From Gallaecimonas sp. GXIMD4217 (GTDB lineage: Bacteria > Pseudomonadota > Gammaproteobacteria > Enterobacterales > Gallaecimonadaceae), in the NCBI RefSeq assembly GCF_038087665.1, contig NZ_CP149925.1, forward strand, positions 2,976,870 through 3,040,869: DNA of 64,000 nucleotides, read 5' to 3'. Shown here one piece after another: positions 34,589 through 41,893 of this stretch. Under the pieces are notes generated by a model. It did not search any database. It saw only the letters and a program-made list of their open reading frames with translations, and had not been told where the DNA came from. The position numbers and the translations under genes were made by a program. Each line of letters begins with the position of its first letter. Positions within the stretch are counted from its first letter, which is position 1.

Positions 34589-35881
34589 GGTTCTTCGCAC
34601 ATTAGCGGGGAATAGATGTGAAAACGGCTGGATAGGTTATTGTGATGTCGCCAAACAAAGACACTAACCAACCAGCCGTTTTCGATGTCGCAGCTTACCC
34701 TTCCGTTCGAGCTGTGGGAAGGCTTTAGCCCCGACCACATAGAGCAACACGACCAACATCTCACCATTCACCTCAGCCCCAATCGCCCGCCCTGCTGTCG
34801 TTGCGGCAAGCTGGCCCAAGCCGTCCACGACACCACCTGGAGAACGGTCGCCGATCGCGCACTGATGGACCATACCGTGACCCTCAAGGTGCCGGTGCGA
34901 CGGCTTAACTGCCATCAGTGCGGCCGAGGGACCGAACACATCTCCTGGCTGCGTCCCTTCGCCCGTTTGAGCTGCCGTCTGGAACGCTACGCCGAACGCC
35001 TACTGGCGTTACTGCCGGTCAAGCAGGTCGGTGAACTGCTGGGGCTGCACTGGCACACCGTGAAGGCCATCGACAAGCGCCGCCTGCAGCGGCAGGTCAC
35101 CGAGCCCGACTGGTCCCGGTTGCGACGACTGGTCATGGATGAGTTCGCCCTGTTCAAGGGCCACCGCTACGCCACCGTCATCGCCGATGCGGATACCCAC
35201 CAGGTGTTGTGGATAGGCGAGGGACGCAGTCGCCGCAGCATCCGGCCCTTCTTCGAGCGGCTAGGCGAACGCTGTCAGCAGATCGAGGCCGTGGCGATGG
35301 ACATGAACACCGCCTTCGATCTGGAGGTGCAGGCGCATTGCCCCAACGCCAGGGTGGTCTACGACCTGTTCCATGTGGTGGCCAAGTATGGCCGGGAGGT
35401 GATTGACCGGGTGCGGCTCGACTGTGCCAAGGCCCAGGGCACCGAGCAGCAGGCCCGCCGTCATATCAAGCGTAGCCGCTGGGTGTTGCTCAAAAACGAG
35501 GGCAATCTCAATGACAAGGAACGTGGCCGCCTCGAAGCCTTGCTGGCCGCCAACCGTGATCTGATGGTGGTCTACGTGCTCAAGGAGCAGTTGAAGGCGC
35601 TGTGGTACTGCCGCGATGAGCAAACGGCCCATCGCCAATGGCGGCTCTGGTGGCAGCAGGTGGAGGAAAGTGGCATCGCGCCGCTGTTGCAGTTCGCCCG
35701 TAAGCTAAAACCCTACTTGCCAGGGATAGTCGCTTCCGCCAGCTATCCCCTCCATACCTGCCGGCTGGAGGGGATGAACAACAAAATCAAACTGATGAAG
35801 CGGATGGCTTATGGCTATCGGGATCTGGAGTACTTCTTCCTGAAGATAAAAGCCGCCTTCCCCGGAGATCCGCGATGAACC
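34589..35881 (+). mobile_element. ISL3-family insertion sequence, apparently intact
   Basis: A 1293-bp element. The left end begins GGTTCTTCGCACATTAGCGG; the right end, read inwards, begins GGTTCATCGCGGATCTCCGG, an imperfect inverted repeat of more than 20 bases. An 8-bp direct repeat TTTTTTAT flanks it (34581-34588 and 35882-35889), the target-site size known for ISL3. One transposase gene fills the element and shows no frameshift or stop. Ends, duplication and gene are all intact, which suggests a recent insertion. Confidence 0.93.
34685..35878 (+). CDS. ISL3-family DDE transposase
   Basis: A 397-residue transposase. N-terminal zinc-ribbon-like Cys pairs (CCRCG at 37-41 and NCHQCG at 75-80), a helix-turn-helix region (QVGELLGLHWHTVKAID), then the DDE domain: VMDEFALFKGHRYATVIAD (D152), AVAMDMNTAF (D206) with VVYDLFHVVAKY (D227), and RLEGMNNKIKLMKRMAYG (E362). 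Full length for the family. The ATG has no strong ribosome site, as is usual for transposases. Its 3' end overlaps the right terminal repeat. Base composition is a little lower in G+C than the neighbours, in line with acquisition. Confidence 0.94.
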   Translation: MSQLTLPFELWEGFSPDHIEQHDQHLTIHLSPNRPPCCRCGKLAQAVHDTTWRTVADRALMDHTVTLKVPVRRLNCHQCGRGTEHISWLRPFARLSCRLERYAERLLALLPVKQVGELLGLHWHTVKAIDKRRLQRQVTEPDWSRLRRLVMDEFALFKGHRYATVIADADTHQVLWIGEGRSRRSIRPFFERLGERCQQIEAVAMDMNTAFDLEVQAHCPNARVVYDLFHVVAKYGREVIDRVRLDCAKAQGTEQQARRHIKRSRWVLLKNEGNLNDKERGRLEALLAANRDLMVVYVLKEQLKALWYCRDEQTAHRQWRLWWQQVEESGIAPLLQFARKLKPYLPGIVASASYPLHTCRLEGMNNKIKLMKRMAYGYRDLEYFFLKIKAAFPGDPR

Positions 35882-35969
35882 TTTTTTATGGCGGCACTTT
35901 TACCGCCGCCGCGCCTCCAACTGTCATGGTCACTTGGCATTTTGCGGATCCAAAATTTCGCCTCGGTTG

Positions 35970-35997
35970 CTGACAGCCACCTCCATTTGGCTAGAAT
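35970..35997 (+). promoter_or_regulatory. Putative promoter of the DUF4124 gene
   Basis: CTGACA, 16-base spacer, TAGAAT, ending 27 bases before the ATG. It lies to the right of the IS, so the gene keeps a promoter independent of glnA. Confidence 0.4.
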
Positions 35998-36024
35998 GTA
36001 CCCATACCGATCGGGAACCTGGCT

Positions 36025-36558
36025 ATGAAAAAGATCCTATTGCTAATCAGTACCTTGGTTATCGGCTTCGGCACCCTGGCCGGGGACGGCAAGCTCTATA
36101 CCTGGACCGACGAAAACGGCGTTGTCCATTACTCCGACAAGCCCCATCCCAAGGCCAAGGAAGTGGTGGTGGACGAGTCCAGCCAGGTGCGGATGGACGC
36201 CGTCGACACCAGTATCCTCGACCGGCCAGAGCAGCAGGAAGCGGACCTGCCCCAGTTCGAGGTGACCATAGTCTCCCCGACCCAGGAGGAGACGGTGCGG
36301 GACAACGAGGGCAATGTGCCCGTGTCCATCAAGGTGGCGCCCATGTTCCTGCCCAGCTACAAGCTGCAGGTGCTGCTGGACGGCGTTCCCCAGCAGGGCA
36401 ACGGCCCGCTCAACTTCACCCTGGAGAACGTCGACCGGGGCGAGCACCGGCTCCAGGTCAAGCTGCTGGACAGGACAGGCCGTGAGGTGGCCGTCAGCGA
36501 GCCGCGCACCTTCTTCCTGCACCGCATCTCGGTGCTGACCAAGCCGAGCGGCCTCTGA
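36025..36558 (+). CDS. DUF4124-domain periplasmic protein
   Basis: A 177-residue protein with a signal peptide (MKKILLLISTLVIGFGTLAG). Residues 24-42, LYTWTDENGVVHYSDKP, form the DUF4124 motif. The rest (about 75-170) is a small beta-sandwich-like region with alternating strands (FEVTIVSPTQEE, YKLQVLLDGVPQ, RGEHRLQVKLLDRTGR). Genes like this commonly lie between glnA and ntrB in the order suggested by this window, but no role in nitrogen metabolism is established. Ends with an intrinsic terminator before the ntrB promoter region. Confidence 0.82.
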   Translation: MKKILLLISTLVIGFGTLAGDGKLYTWTDENGVVHYSDKPHPKAKEVVVDESSQVRMDAVDTSILDRPEQQEADLPQFEVTIVSPTQEETVRDNEGNVPVSIKVAPMFLPSYKLQVLLDGVPQQGNGPLNFTLENVDRGEHRLQVKLLDRTGREVAVSEPRTFFLHRISVLTKPSGL

Positions 36559-36575
36559 GCCACTCTGCCAGCGAC

Positions 36576-36602
36576 AAGGGCGGCTGCGGCCGCCTTTTTT
36601 TG
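36576..36602 (+). terminator. Intrinsic terminator of the DUF4124 gene
   Basis: Stem GGCGGC/GCCGCC (36579-36584 with 36589-36594), loop TGCG, then seven Ts. Confidence 0.8.
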
Positions 36603-36627
36603 CGCCTTTACTCCAGGGCAAAACTGA

Positions 36628-36644
36628 TGCACCATTTTGGTGCA
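36628..36644 (+). promoter_or_regulatory. Perfect NtrC-binding palindrome before ntrB
   Basis: TGCACCATTTTGGTGCA, a complete 17-bp dyad that ends 17 bases before the ntrB start. In E. coli a site in this place (glnL promoter) lets NtrC repress ntrBC; the same negative autoregulation is likely. Confidence 0.85.
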
Positions 36645-36661
36645 AAGTCTCTGGAGGCCCC

Positions 36662-37684
36662 ATGGAAACCCAACAGGTGCTGGATAACCTGCTCACCGGC
36701 GTCATCGTGCTGGACCGGCAGCTGCAGGTGCTTTACGTCAACGGCGCGGCCGAATCCCTGCTGGGCCTGTCCCGGCAGCGCCTGCAGGATCAGCCCCTGC
36801 CTGAGCTGCTGGCCGGCCGCCTGGATCCGGCCCGGCTGCAGCAGGTGCTGGCCAGCGGCCAGGGCTTCATCGACACCGACTGCAACCTGGGCACCCTGGA
36901 TCTGGAACTGTCGGTATCCCTGCTGGACGGCGCCCCCAAGCGGCTGCTGCTGGAGCTGACCCCCATAGACCAGCTCAAGCGGCTCTCCTTAGAGGCCTTC
37001 CAGGCCATCCAGCAGCAGGCCAGCCAGGAGCTGGTGCGGGGCCTGGCCCATGAGATCAAGAACCCCCTGGGCGGCATGCGCGGCGCCGCCCAGCTGCTGG
37101 CCCTGGAGCTGCCTGCCGAGCAGAAGGAATACACCGACCTCATCCTGGGCCAGGTGGATCGCCTGGCCGCCCTGGTGGACCGGCTGCTGGGCCCCAGGCA
37201 GGCCCCCAGGCGGGTGCGCCAGAACCTGCACCAGATCCTGGAGAAGGTGGTGCAGCTGGTGCGCCTGGAGGCGCCCAAGGGCATCGAGCTGGTGCGGGAC
37301 TATGACCCCTCCCTGCCGGAGCCGATCTGCGACGGCGACCAGCTGCAGCAGGCGGTGCTCAACATCATGCAGAATGCCGTCCAGGCCCTGGGCAGCCAAG
37401 GCCGGATCCGGCTGCGCTCCAGGGTCGAGTCCGGGGTGACCCTGCAGGGGGTGCGCCACAAGCTGGCGGCGCGCATCGACATCGAGGACAACGGCCCGGG
37501 CATTCCCGCCCCCATCCGCGAGACCCTCTTCTATCCCCTGGTCACCGGCCGTCCTGAAGGCTCCGGCCTGGGCCTGTCCATCAGCCAGTCGCTGATCAGC
37601 CTGCACGGCGGCCGCATCGAGGTGGACAGCCGCCCCGGCCTGACCCGCTTTTCCATCTACCTGCCACTGGAGGACGCCCTATGA
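36662..37684 (+). CDS. ntrB: Nitrogen regulator histidine kinase NtrB (GlnL)
   Basis: A 340-residue cytoplasmic sensor kinase/phosphatase acting on NtrC under PII control. N-terminal PAS domain (VLDNLLTGVIVLDRQLQVLYVNGAAESLL), H-box LVRGLAHEIKNPLGG with phospho-acceptor H130, N-box LNIMQNAVQAL, G-boxes DIEDNGPGIP and GRPEGSGLGLSI. No membrane segments. GGAGG lies seven bases before the ATG, and the gene overlaps ntrC by four bases. The NtrC palindrome directly upstream suggests autoregulation. Confidence 0.96.
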   Translation: METQQVLDNLLTGVIVLDRQLQVLYVNGAAESLLGLSRQRLQDQPLPELLAGRLDPARLQQVLASGQGFIDTDCNLGTLDLELSVSLLDGAPKRLLLELTPIDQLKRLSLEAFQAIQQQASQELVRGLAHEIKNPLGGMRGAAQLLALELPAEQKEYTDLILGQVDRLAALVDRLLGPRQAPRRVRQNLHQILEKVVQLVRLEAPKGIELVRDYDPSLPEPICDGDQLQQAVLNIMQNAVQALGSQGRIRLRSRVESGVTLQGVRHKLAARIDIEDNGPGIPAPIRETLFYPLVTGRPEGSGLGLSISQSLISLHGGRIEVDSRPGLTRFSIYLPLEDAL

Positions 37685-39048
37685 AGGTCTGGGTTGTCGA
37701 CGACGATGCCGCCATTCGCTGGGTGCTGGAACGCTCACTGAGCCAGCAGCAGATGGAGGTGACCGCCTTCCTGGATGCGGAAACGGCCCTGCAGGCCCTG
37801 GCCCGGGAAAGGCCAGAGGTGCTGATCACCGACGTGCGCATGCCGGGCATGAGCGGCCTGGCCTTTACCGAGCTGCTCCAGGAGCAATACCCGCAGCTGC
37901 CGGTGATCATCATGACCGCCCACTCGGATCTGGACTCGGCGGTGTCCGCCTACCAGAGCGGCGCCTTCGAGTACCTGCCCAAGCCCTTCGACCTGGACGA
38001 GATGCTGGCCCTGGTCAGGCGCGCCGCCGCCGAGCGCCCCGGGGAGGAAGCCACACTGGCCGCTGCCCAGGCCCTGCCGGATCTCATCGGCGAGGCCCCG
38101 GCCATGCAGGAGGTGTTCAGGGTCATTGGCCGGCTGTCGCGTTCCTCGGTAGCGGTGCTGATCAACGGCCAAAGCGGTACCGGCAAGGAGCTGGTGGCCC
38201 AGGCCCTGCACCGCCACAGCCCAAGGAGCGCCAGGCCCTTTATCGCCCTCAACATGGCCGCGATACCGGCGGAGCTGATCGAGTCGGAACTGTTCGGCCA
38301 TGAGAAGGGCGCCTTCACCGGCGCCGCCGGCCGCCGCACCGGCCGCTTCGAACAGGCCGACGGCGGCACCCTGTTCCTGGACGAGATAGGCGACATGCCC
38401 TTGGACGTGCAGACCCGTCTGCTGCGGGTGCTGCAGGAGGGTCAGTTCTACCGGGTCGGCGGCGTCGATCCGGTCAGGGTGGACGTGCGCATCATCGCCG
38501 CCACCCACCAGAACCTGGAAAAAAGGGTCCGGGAAGGACGCTTCCGTGAGGATCTCTTCCACCGCCTCAACGTCATCCGCATCCAGCTGCCGCCGCTGAA
38601 GGAGCGGCCCGAGGATATCCCCCGCCTGGCCAGGCATTTTCTCACCAAGGCCGCCCGGGAGCTGGGGGTGGCGGAAAAGCGCCTGGCCCCGGCGGCACTC
38701 GACGCCCTGGTGGCCCTGCCCTGGCCCGGCAACGTCCGCCAGCTGGAAAACTGCTGCCGCTACCTGACGGTGATGGCCGCCAGCCAGGAGATCCTGGCAA
38801 GCGATCTGCCCGATGACCTCAGCGGCGGCGACCAGGCCCAAGACGGCTGGCAACAGGCCCTGGCGGACTGGGCCGAGCAGGCCCTGGCCAGCGGCGAGAG
38901 CGAACTGGCGGTCAAGGCCCAGGCGGCCCTGGAGCAGACCCTGATCAAAGTGGCCCTGGCCCACAGCCAGGGCCACAAGCAGGCCGCCGCCCAGCTGCTG
39001 GGCTGGGGCCGCAACACCCTGACCCGCAAGCTCAAGGAGCAGGACTAG
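37681..39048 (+). CDS. ntrC: Nitrogen regulator NtrC (GlnG), sigma-54 activator
   Basis: A 455-residue enhancer-binding protein: receiver domain with D51 (LITDVRMPG), AAA+ domain with Walker A GQSGTGKE, the sigma-54 contact loop GHEKGAFTGA (G210-A215) and FLDEIGDMPLD, and a Fis-type helix-turn-helix at the C-terminus (HKQAAAQLLGWGRNTLTRKLKE). It would bind the sites before glnA and before ntrB itself. It ends four bases inside the convergent sensor kinase gene, with no terminator between them. Confidence 0.97.
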   Translation: MKVWVVDDDAAIRWVLERSLSQQQMEVTAFLDAETALQALARERPEVLITDVRMPGMSGLAFTELLQEQYPQLPVIIMTAHSDLDSAVSAYQSGAFEYLPKPFDLDEMLALVRRAAAERPGEEATLAAAQALPDLIGEAPAMQEVFRVIGRLSRSSVAVLINGQSGTGKELVAQALHRHSPRSARPFIALNMAAIPAELIESELFGHEKGAFTGAAGRRTGRFEQADGGTLFLDEIGDMPLDVQTRLLRVLQEGQFYRVGGVDPVRVDVRIIAATHQNLEKRVREGRFREDLFHRLNVIRIQLPPLKERPEDIPRLARHFLTKAARELGVAEKRLAPAALDALVALPWPGNVRQLENCCRYLTVMAASQEILASDLPDDLSGGDQAQDGWQQALADWAEQALASGESELAVKAQAALEQTLIKVALAHSQGHKQAAAQLLGWGRNTLTRKLKEQD

Positions 39049-40322
39049 AGCGGGAAGCTCAGGGTAATGCGAAAGCCTCCCTCGGGGGGGCTGTCGGCGT
39101 CGATCTGGCCGCCGTGGGCCAGCATGATCTGCCGGGCCAGGCTGAGGCCGATACCCGAGCCGCCCTGCCTGGTGGTGAAGAAGGGCACGAAGATCTGCTT
39201 CAGGGCCTCCCGGGTGACGCCATGGCCGTTGTCGGCCAGGCTGAGCCGCACCTGGCTCTGCTCATCACGCCAGGCGCGGATGACGAGCCGCGGCCGTTCC
39301 TGGCCGGCCAGGGCCTGGCAGGCGTTCTGCACCAGGTTGATCAGCAGCTGCTCCAGCTGGGCCCTGTCCCCATGCAGCTGCAGCCCCTCTGGCAGTGCCA
39401 GCTGCAGCTCGATGCCGGACAGCTCGGACTTGTGCAGGGCCAGCACCTCGTCCACCCAGGCCTTCACCTCCAGAGGCGCCGGCCTGGGCCTTGGCAGCCG
39501 CGACAGCTGCTTGAAGTCGTCCACGAAGTCGGCCAGGGAAAGGGCCCGGCGGCGAATGGTGGCCAGGGCCTCGGCCAGATCGGCGCCGTCCTCCTCGTCC
39601 AGCGGGCCTTCGAGCAGTCCCTCGGCGGACTCGGCCAGGGAGGCGATGGGGGCGATGGAGTTGCGCATCTCGTGGGTCAGCACCTGCACCAGCTCCCGCC
39701 AGGCCTGCTGCCGGCTGAGATCCAGCTCCTGGCGGATGTTCTGCAGCGTCAGCAGCCTCAGCTCCCGGCCCAGGATCTGGCAGCCACCGAGGCGGGCCGC
39801 CAGCCGCTGCTGCTCCCACTCCAGCACCGCCTGGCCCCGGCCCTGGGCCAGGAAGTCCCGCAGCGGCGCCGGCAGCCCCGCCAGCGCCCTCGGCACGGGC
39901 CCGCCCAGCAGGGCCCTGAAGGCCCTGTTGTGGCGCACCAGCAGTCCCCGCTCGTCCACCAGCACCAGCCCCACCTCCAGGTGCTCCAGCACCGCCTCCA
40001 GGTACAGGGCCTGGCGCTCCTCCTGGCGACGGCTGCGTTGCTGGTCTTGAACCAGCCGCTCCAACCGGCTGCGCACGGCCGGCTCGGCCAGGGCCGCCAG
40101 CTCCCCGGCCGGCAGATCCCCGGCCAGGGCCGCCTGCAGCAGCTGGCCCTGGCGGCGGCGCTGCTCCTGCCACAACGTCTGGACGCACCACAGCAGCCAG
40201 GCCAGCAGCAGCGCCACCAGCAGCACCGGCGCCTTCAGCGAGGTGGCCAGCAGCAGCCAGACCAGGCCGCCGCTCAGCAGCACCAGGGCAGCCAGCAGCA
40301 GCGGCAGGTTCCTAGAGGGCAT
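39045..40322 (-). CDS. Membrane sensor histidine kinase of the ABC-efflux module
   Basis: A 425-residue kinase. Two membrane helices at the N-terminus (6-27, 31-47) with almost no periplasmic loop between them, so the signal is probably sensed in the membrane or through a partner protein. Then a PAS-like region (LEAVLEHLEVGLVLVDERGLLVRHNRAFRALL), H-box QVLTHEMRNSIAPIASLAES with H217, N-box LINLVQNACQAL and G-boxes DNGHGV and GGSGIGLSLARQIMLAHGG. NtrY-like kinases share this HEMRN box. It overlaps the response regulator gene by 11 bases (regulator first) and forms the leftward operon of the module. Confidence 0.9.
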   Translation of the reverse strand: MPSRNLPLLLAALVLLSGGLVWLLLATSLKAPVLLVALLLAWLLWCVQTLWQEQRRRQGQLLQAALAGDLPAGELAALAEPAVRSRLERLVQDQQRSRRQEERQALYLEAVLEHLEVGLVLVDERGLLVRHNRAFRALLGGPVPRALAGLPAPLRDFLAQGRGQAVLEWEQQRLAARLGGCQILGRELRLLTLQNIRQELDLSRQQAWRELVQVLTHEMRNSIAPIASLAESAEGLLEGPLDEEDGADLAEALATIRRRALSLADFVDDFKQLSRLPRPRPAPLEVKAWVDEVLALHKSELSGIELQLALPEGLQLHGDRAQLEQLLINLVQNACQALAGQERPRLVIRAWRDEQSQVRLSLADNGHGVTREALKQIFVPFFTTRQGGSGIGLSLARQIMLAHGGQIDADSPPEGGFRITLSFPL

Positions 40323-41664
40323 ATTTTTCCAGCCGTCGGTACAGCGCCGCCCGGGTCAGGCCCAGGGCCTTGGCGGCGCGGCTGATGTTGCCCTGGTGCT
40401 CGTCCAGGGCCTTTTGGATGGCCAGCTGCTCCAGCTGCTCCAGGTTGAGCTCGGCCAGATCCGGCCCGGTCGCCGGCGCCACCGTCTGGGCCGGGGTGTT
40501 CAGCTCCAGCAGTGCCAGATCCAGGGGGCCGTCGCCGCTCAAGATCACCAGCTTCTCCATGGCGTGCTCCAGCTCGCGGACATTGCCGGGCCAGGGGTAG
40601 CGGCACAGCAGCGCCAGCTCGGCCTGGCCCAGGGACAGCGCCGGCCTGTGGTAGCGGGCCTGGAAACGGGCCAGGAAGTGGGCCGCCAGCAGCGGGATGT
40701 CCTCGGGCCGCTCCCGCAGCGGCGGCAGCCGGATGGCGACGGTGTTGATGCGGTAGAGCAGATCCTGGCGGAAACCGCCGTCCGCCACCCTGGCCTCCAG
40801 ATCGTCGTTGGTGGCGCAGATCAGGCGGATATCGATGTCGATACACTGGCTGGCCCCCACAGGCCGAATGCGCCGCTCCTGCAGGGCGGTCAGCAGCTGG
40901 CTCTGCTGGGCCAGGGGCAGGTTGCCCAGCTCGTCCAGGAACAGGGTGCCGCCCTGGGCCTGCTGGAAGCGGCCCTGGCGGTCGCTCTTGGCGTCGGTGA
41001 AGGCGCCCCTGACGTGGCCGAACAGCTCCGAACCCACCAGGCTGTCGCTGAGGGTGCCCATGTCCACCGTCACCAGCGGTCCCTGGGCCCGGGGCGACTT
41101 CTGGTGGATGGCCCTGGCCACCAGGGCCTTGCCGGTGCCGCTTTCCCCCAGGATCAGCACGTTGGCGTCGGTGGCCGCCACCTTGTCGAGGGTGGCGAAG
41201 ACCTTCGCCATGGCCGGGCTTTGGCCCAGGAAGGCCGGCTGCACCGCAGGGGCGGCGGGTGCGGCCGGGGCCTGCTCGCGGGCATCCAGGGCCCCGTACA
41301 GGCGCTCCAGCAGGCCGTCGTTCTGCCAGGGCTTGGTGATGAAGTCCCTGGCGCCCAGCTTCATGGCCTGCACCGCCAGCTCCAGCTCGCCGTAGGCGGT
41401 CATCATCACCACCGCCAGCCGCGGCTGTTGGGCCAGGATCTCGCCCAGGTAGTGCAGCCCTTCCTCGCCGCTGGCGGCATCTCGGCTGAAGTTCATGTCC
41501 AGCAGCACCAGATCGTAGTCCTCCTGGCGCAGCAGCACCGGCAACTGGCGGGGATCGGTACTGGTCTGCACCAGGGCGAAGCGCTTTTTCAGCAGCAGTC
41601 GGGTGGCGGTGAGGATGTCCTGGTTGTCGTCGACGACCAGGATCTTGGCGGGATGCTTGTCCAT
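40312..41664 (-). CDS. Sigma-54-dependent response regulator with GAFTDA loop
   Basis: A 450-residue NtrC-class regulator. Receiver D56 (LVLLDMNFS), Walker A GESGTGKA (173-180), sigma-54 contact loop GHVRGAFTDAKSDRQGRF with GAFTDA at 220-225 instead of GAFTGA, FLDELGNLPL, and a Fis-type helix-turn-helix at the C-terminus (NISRAAKALGLTRAALYRRLEK). The GAFTDA form is known in a subgroup of regulators linked to MacB-like ABC exporters, so it need not mean inactivity. It likely activates the divergent adaptor operon, which has a canonical sigma-54 promoter and an upstream palindrome. No clear ribosome site precedes the ATG. Confidence 0.9.
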   Translation of the reverse strand: MDKHPAKILVVDDNQDILTATRLLLKKRFALVQTSTDPRQLPVLLRQEDYDLVLLDMNFSRDAASGEEGLHYLGEILAQQPRLAVVMMTAYGELELAVQAMKLGARDFITKPWQNDGLLERLYGALDAREQAPAAPAAPAVQPAFLGQSPAMAKVFATLDKVAATDANVLILGESGTGKALVARAIHQKSPRAQGPLVTVDMGTLSDSLVGSELFGHVRGAFTDAKSDRQGRFQQAQGGTLFLDELGNLPLAQQSQLLTALQERRIRPVGASQCIDIDIRLICATNDDLEARVADGGFRQDLLYRINTVAIRLPPLRERPEDIPLLAAHFLARFQARYHRPALSLGQAELALLCRYPWPGNVRELEHAMEKLVILSGDGPLDLALLELNTPAQTVAPATGPDLAELNLEQLEQLAIQKALDEHQGNISRAAKALGLTRAALYRRLEKYAL

Positions 41665-41693
41665 GGGCCCGGGGATTGTCCTGAATTGCCCAC

Positions 41694-41721
41694 ATCATAA
41701 GCAAAAGGCCTTGCAAATAAA
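41694..41721 (-). promoter_or_regulatory. Putative sigma-70 promoter of the regulator-kinase operon
   Basis: Read leftwards: TTTATT, 16-base spacer, TATGAT. The -10 is good, the -35 weak; 30 bases before the regulator ATG. Confidence 0.35.
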
Positions 41722-41742
41722 GCCCTTGCGGCCTGTTCGCCC

Positions 41743-41780
41743 TGTCCGATATCGAACACCCCGGTGTTCGCCAGCGGACA
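41743..41780. promoter_or_regulatory. Two-layer palindromic upstream activator site
   Basis: A 38-bp symmetric site centred between 41761 and 41762. Inner arms CGAACACC (41753-41760) and GGTGTTCG (41763-41770) are separated by CC; outer arms TGTCCG (41743-41748) and CGGACA (41775-41780) stand four bases outside on each side. All 14 paired positions match. It lies about 110 bp before the predicted sigma-54 start, the normal distance for an enhancer. Confidence 0.75.
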
Positions 41781-41843
41781 CTTATGGGGACGCCGAACCA
41801 GCCAAAAGGCCATAGATCATTGTTTCAAAAGTGGTTTTTATCA

Positions 41844-41859
41844 TGGCACGGTCCTGGCA
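41844..41859 (+). promoter_or_regulatory. Sigma-54 promoter of the ABC-efflux operon
   Basis: TGGCACGGTCCTGGCA: GG at 41845-41846 and GC at 41857-41858 with ten bases between, nearly the full -24/-12 consensus. Start expected near 41870, some 24 bases before the adaptor ATG. Confidence 0.85.
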
Positions 41860-41893
41860 ATAACCCTGGCATAGCCCGAACGGAGTTTTTGCC

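Noticed and set aside
34685-35878. Frameshifted or truncated transposase
   Set aside because: The reading frame is continuous and both terminal repeats and the target duplication are intact.
40312-41664. Response regulator as a pseudogene because of GAFTDA
   Set aside because: All other AAA+, receiver and DNA-binding motifs are intact, the kinase is intact, and the divergent promoter is a good sigma-54 site.
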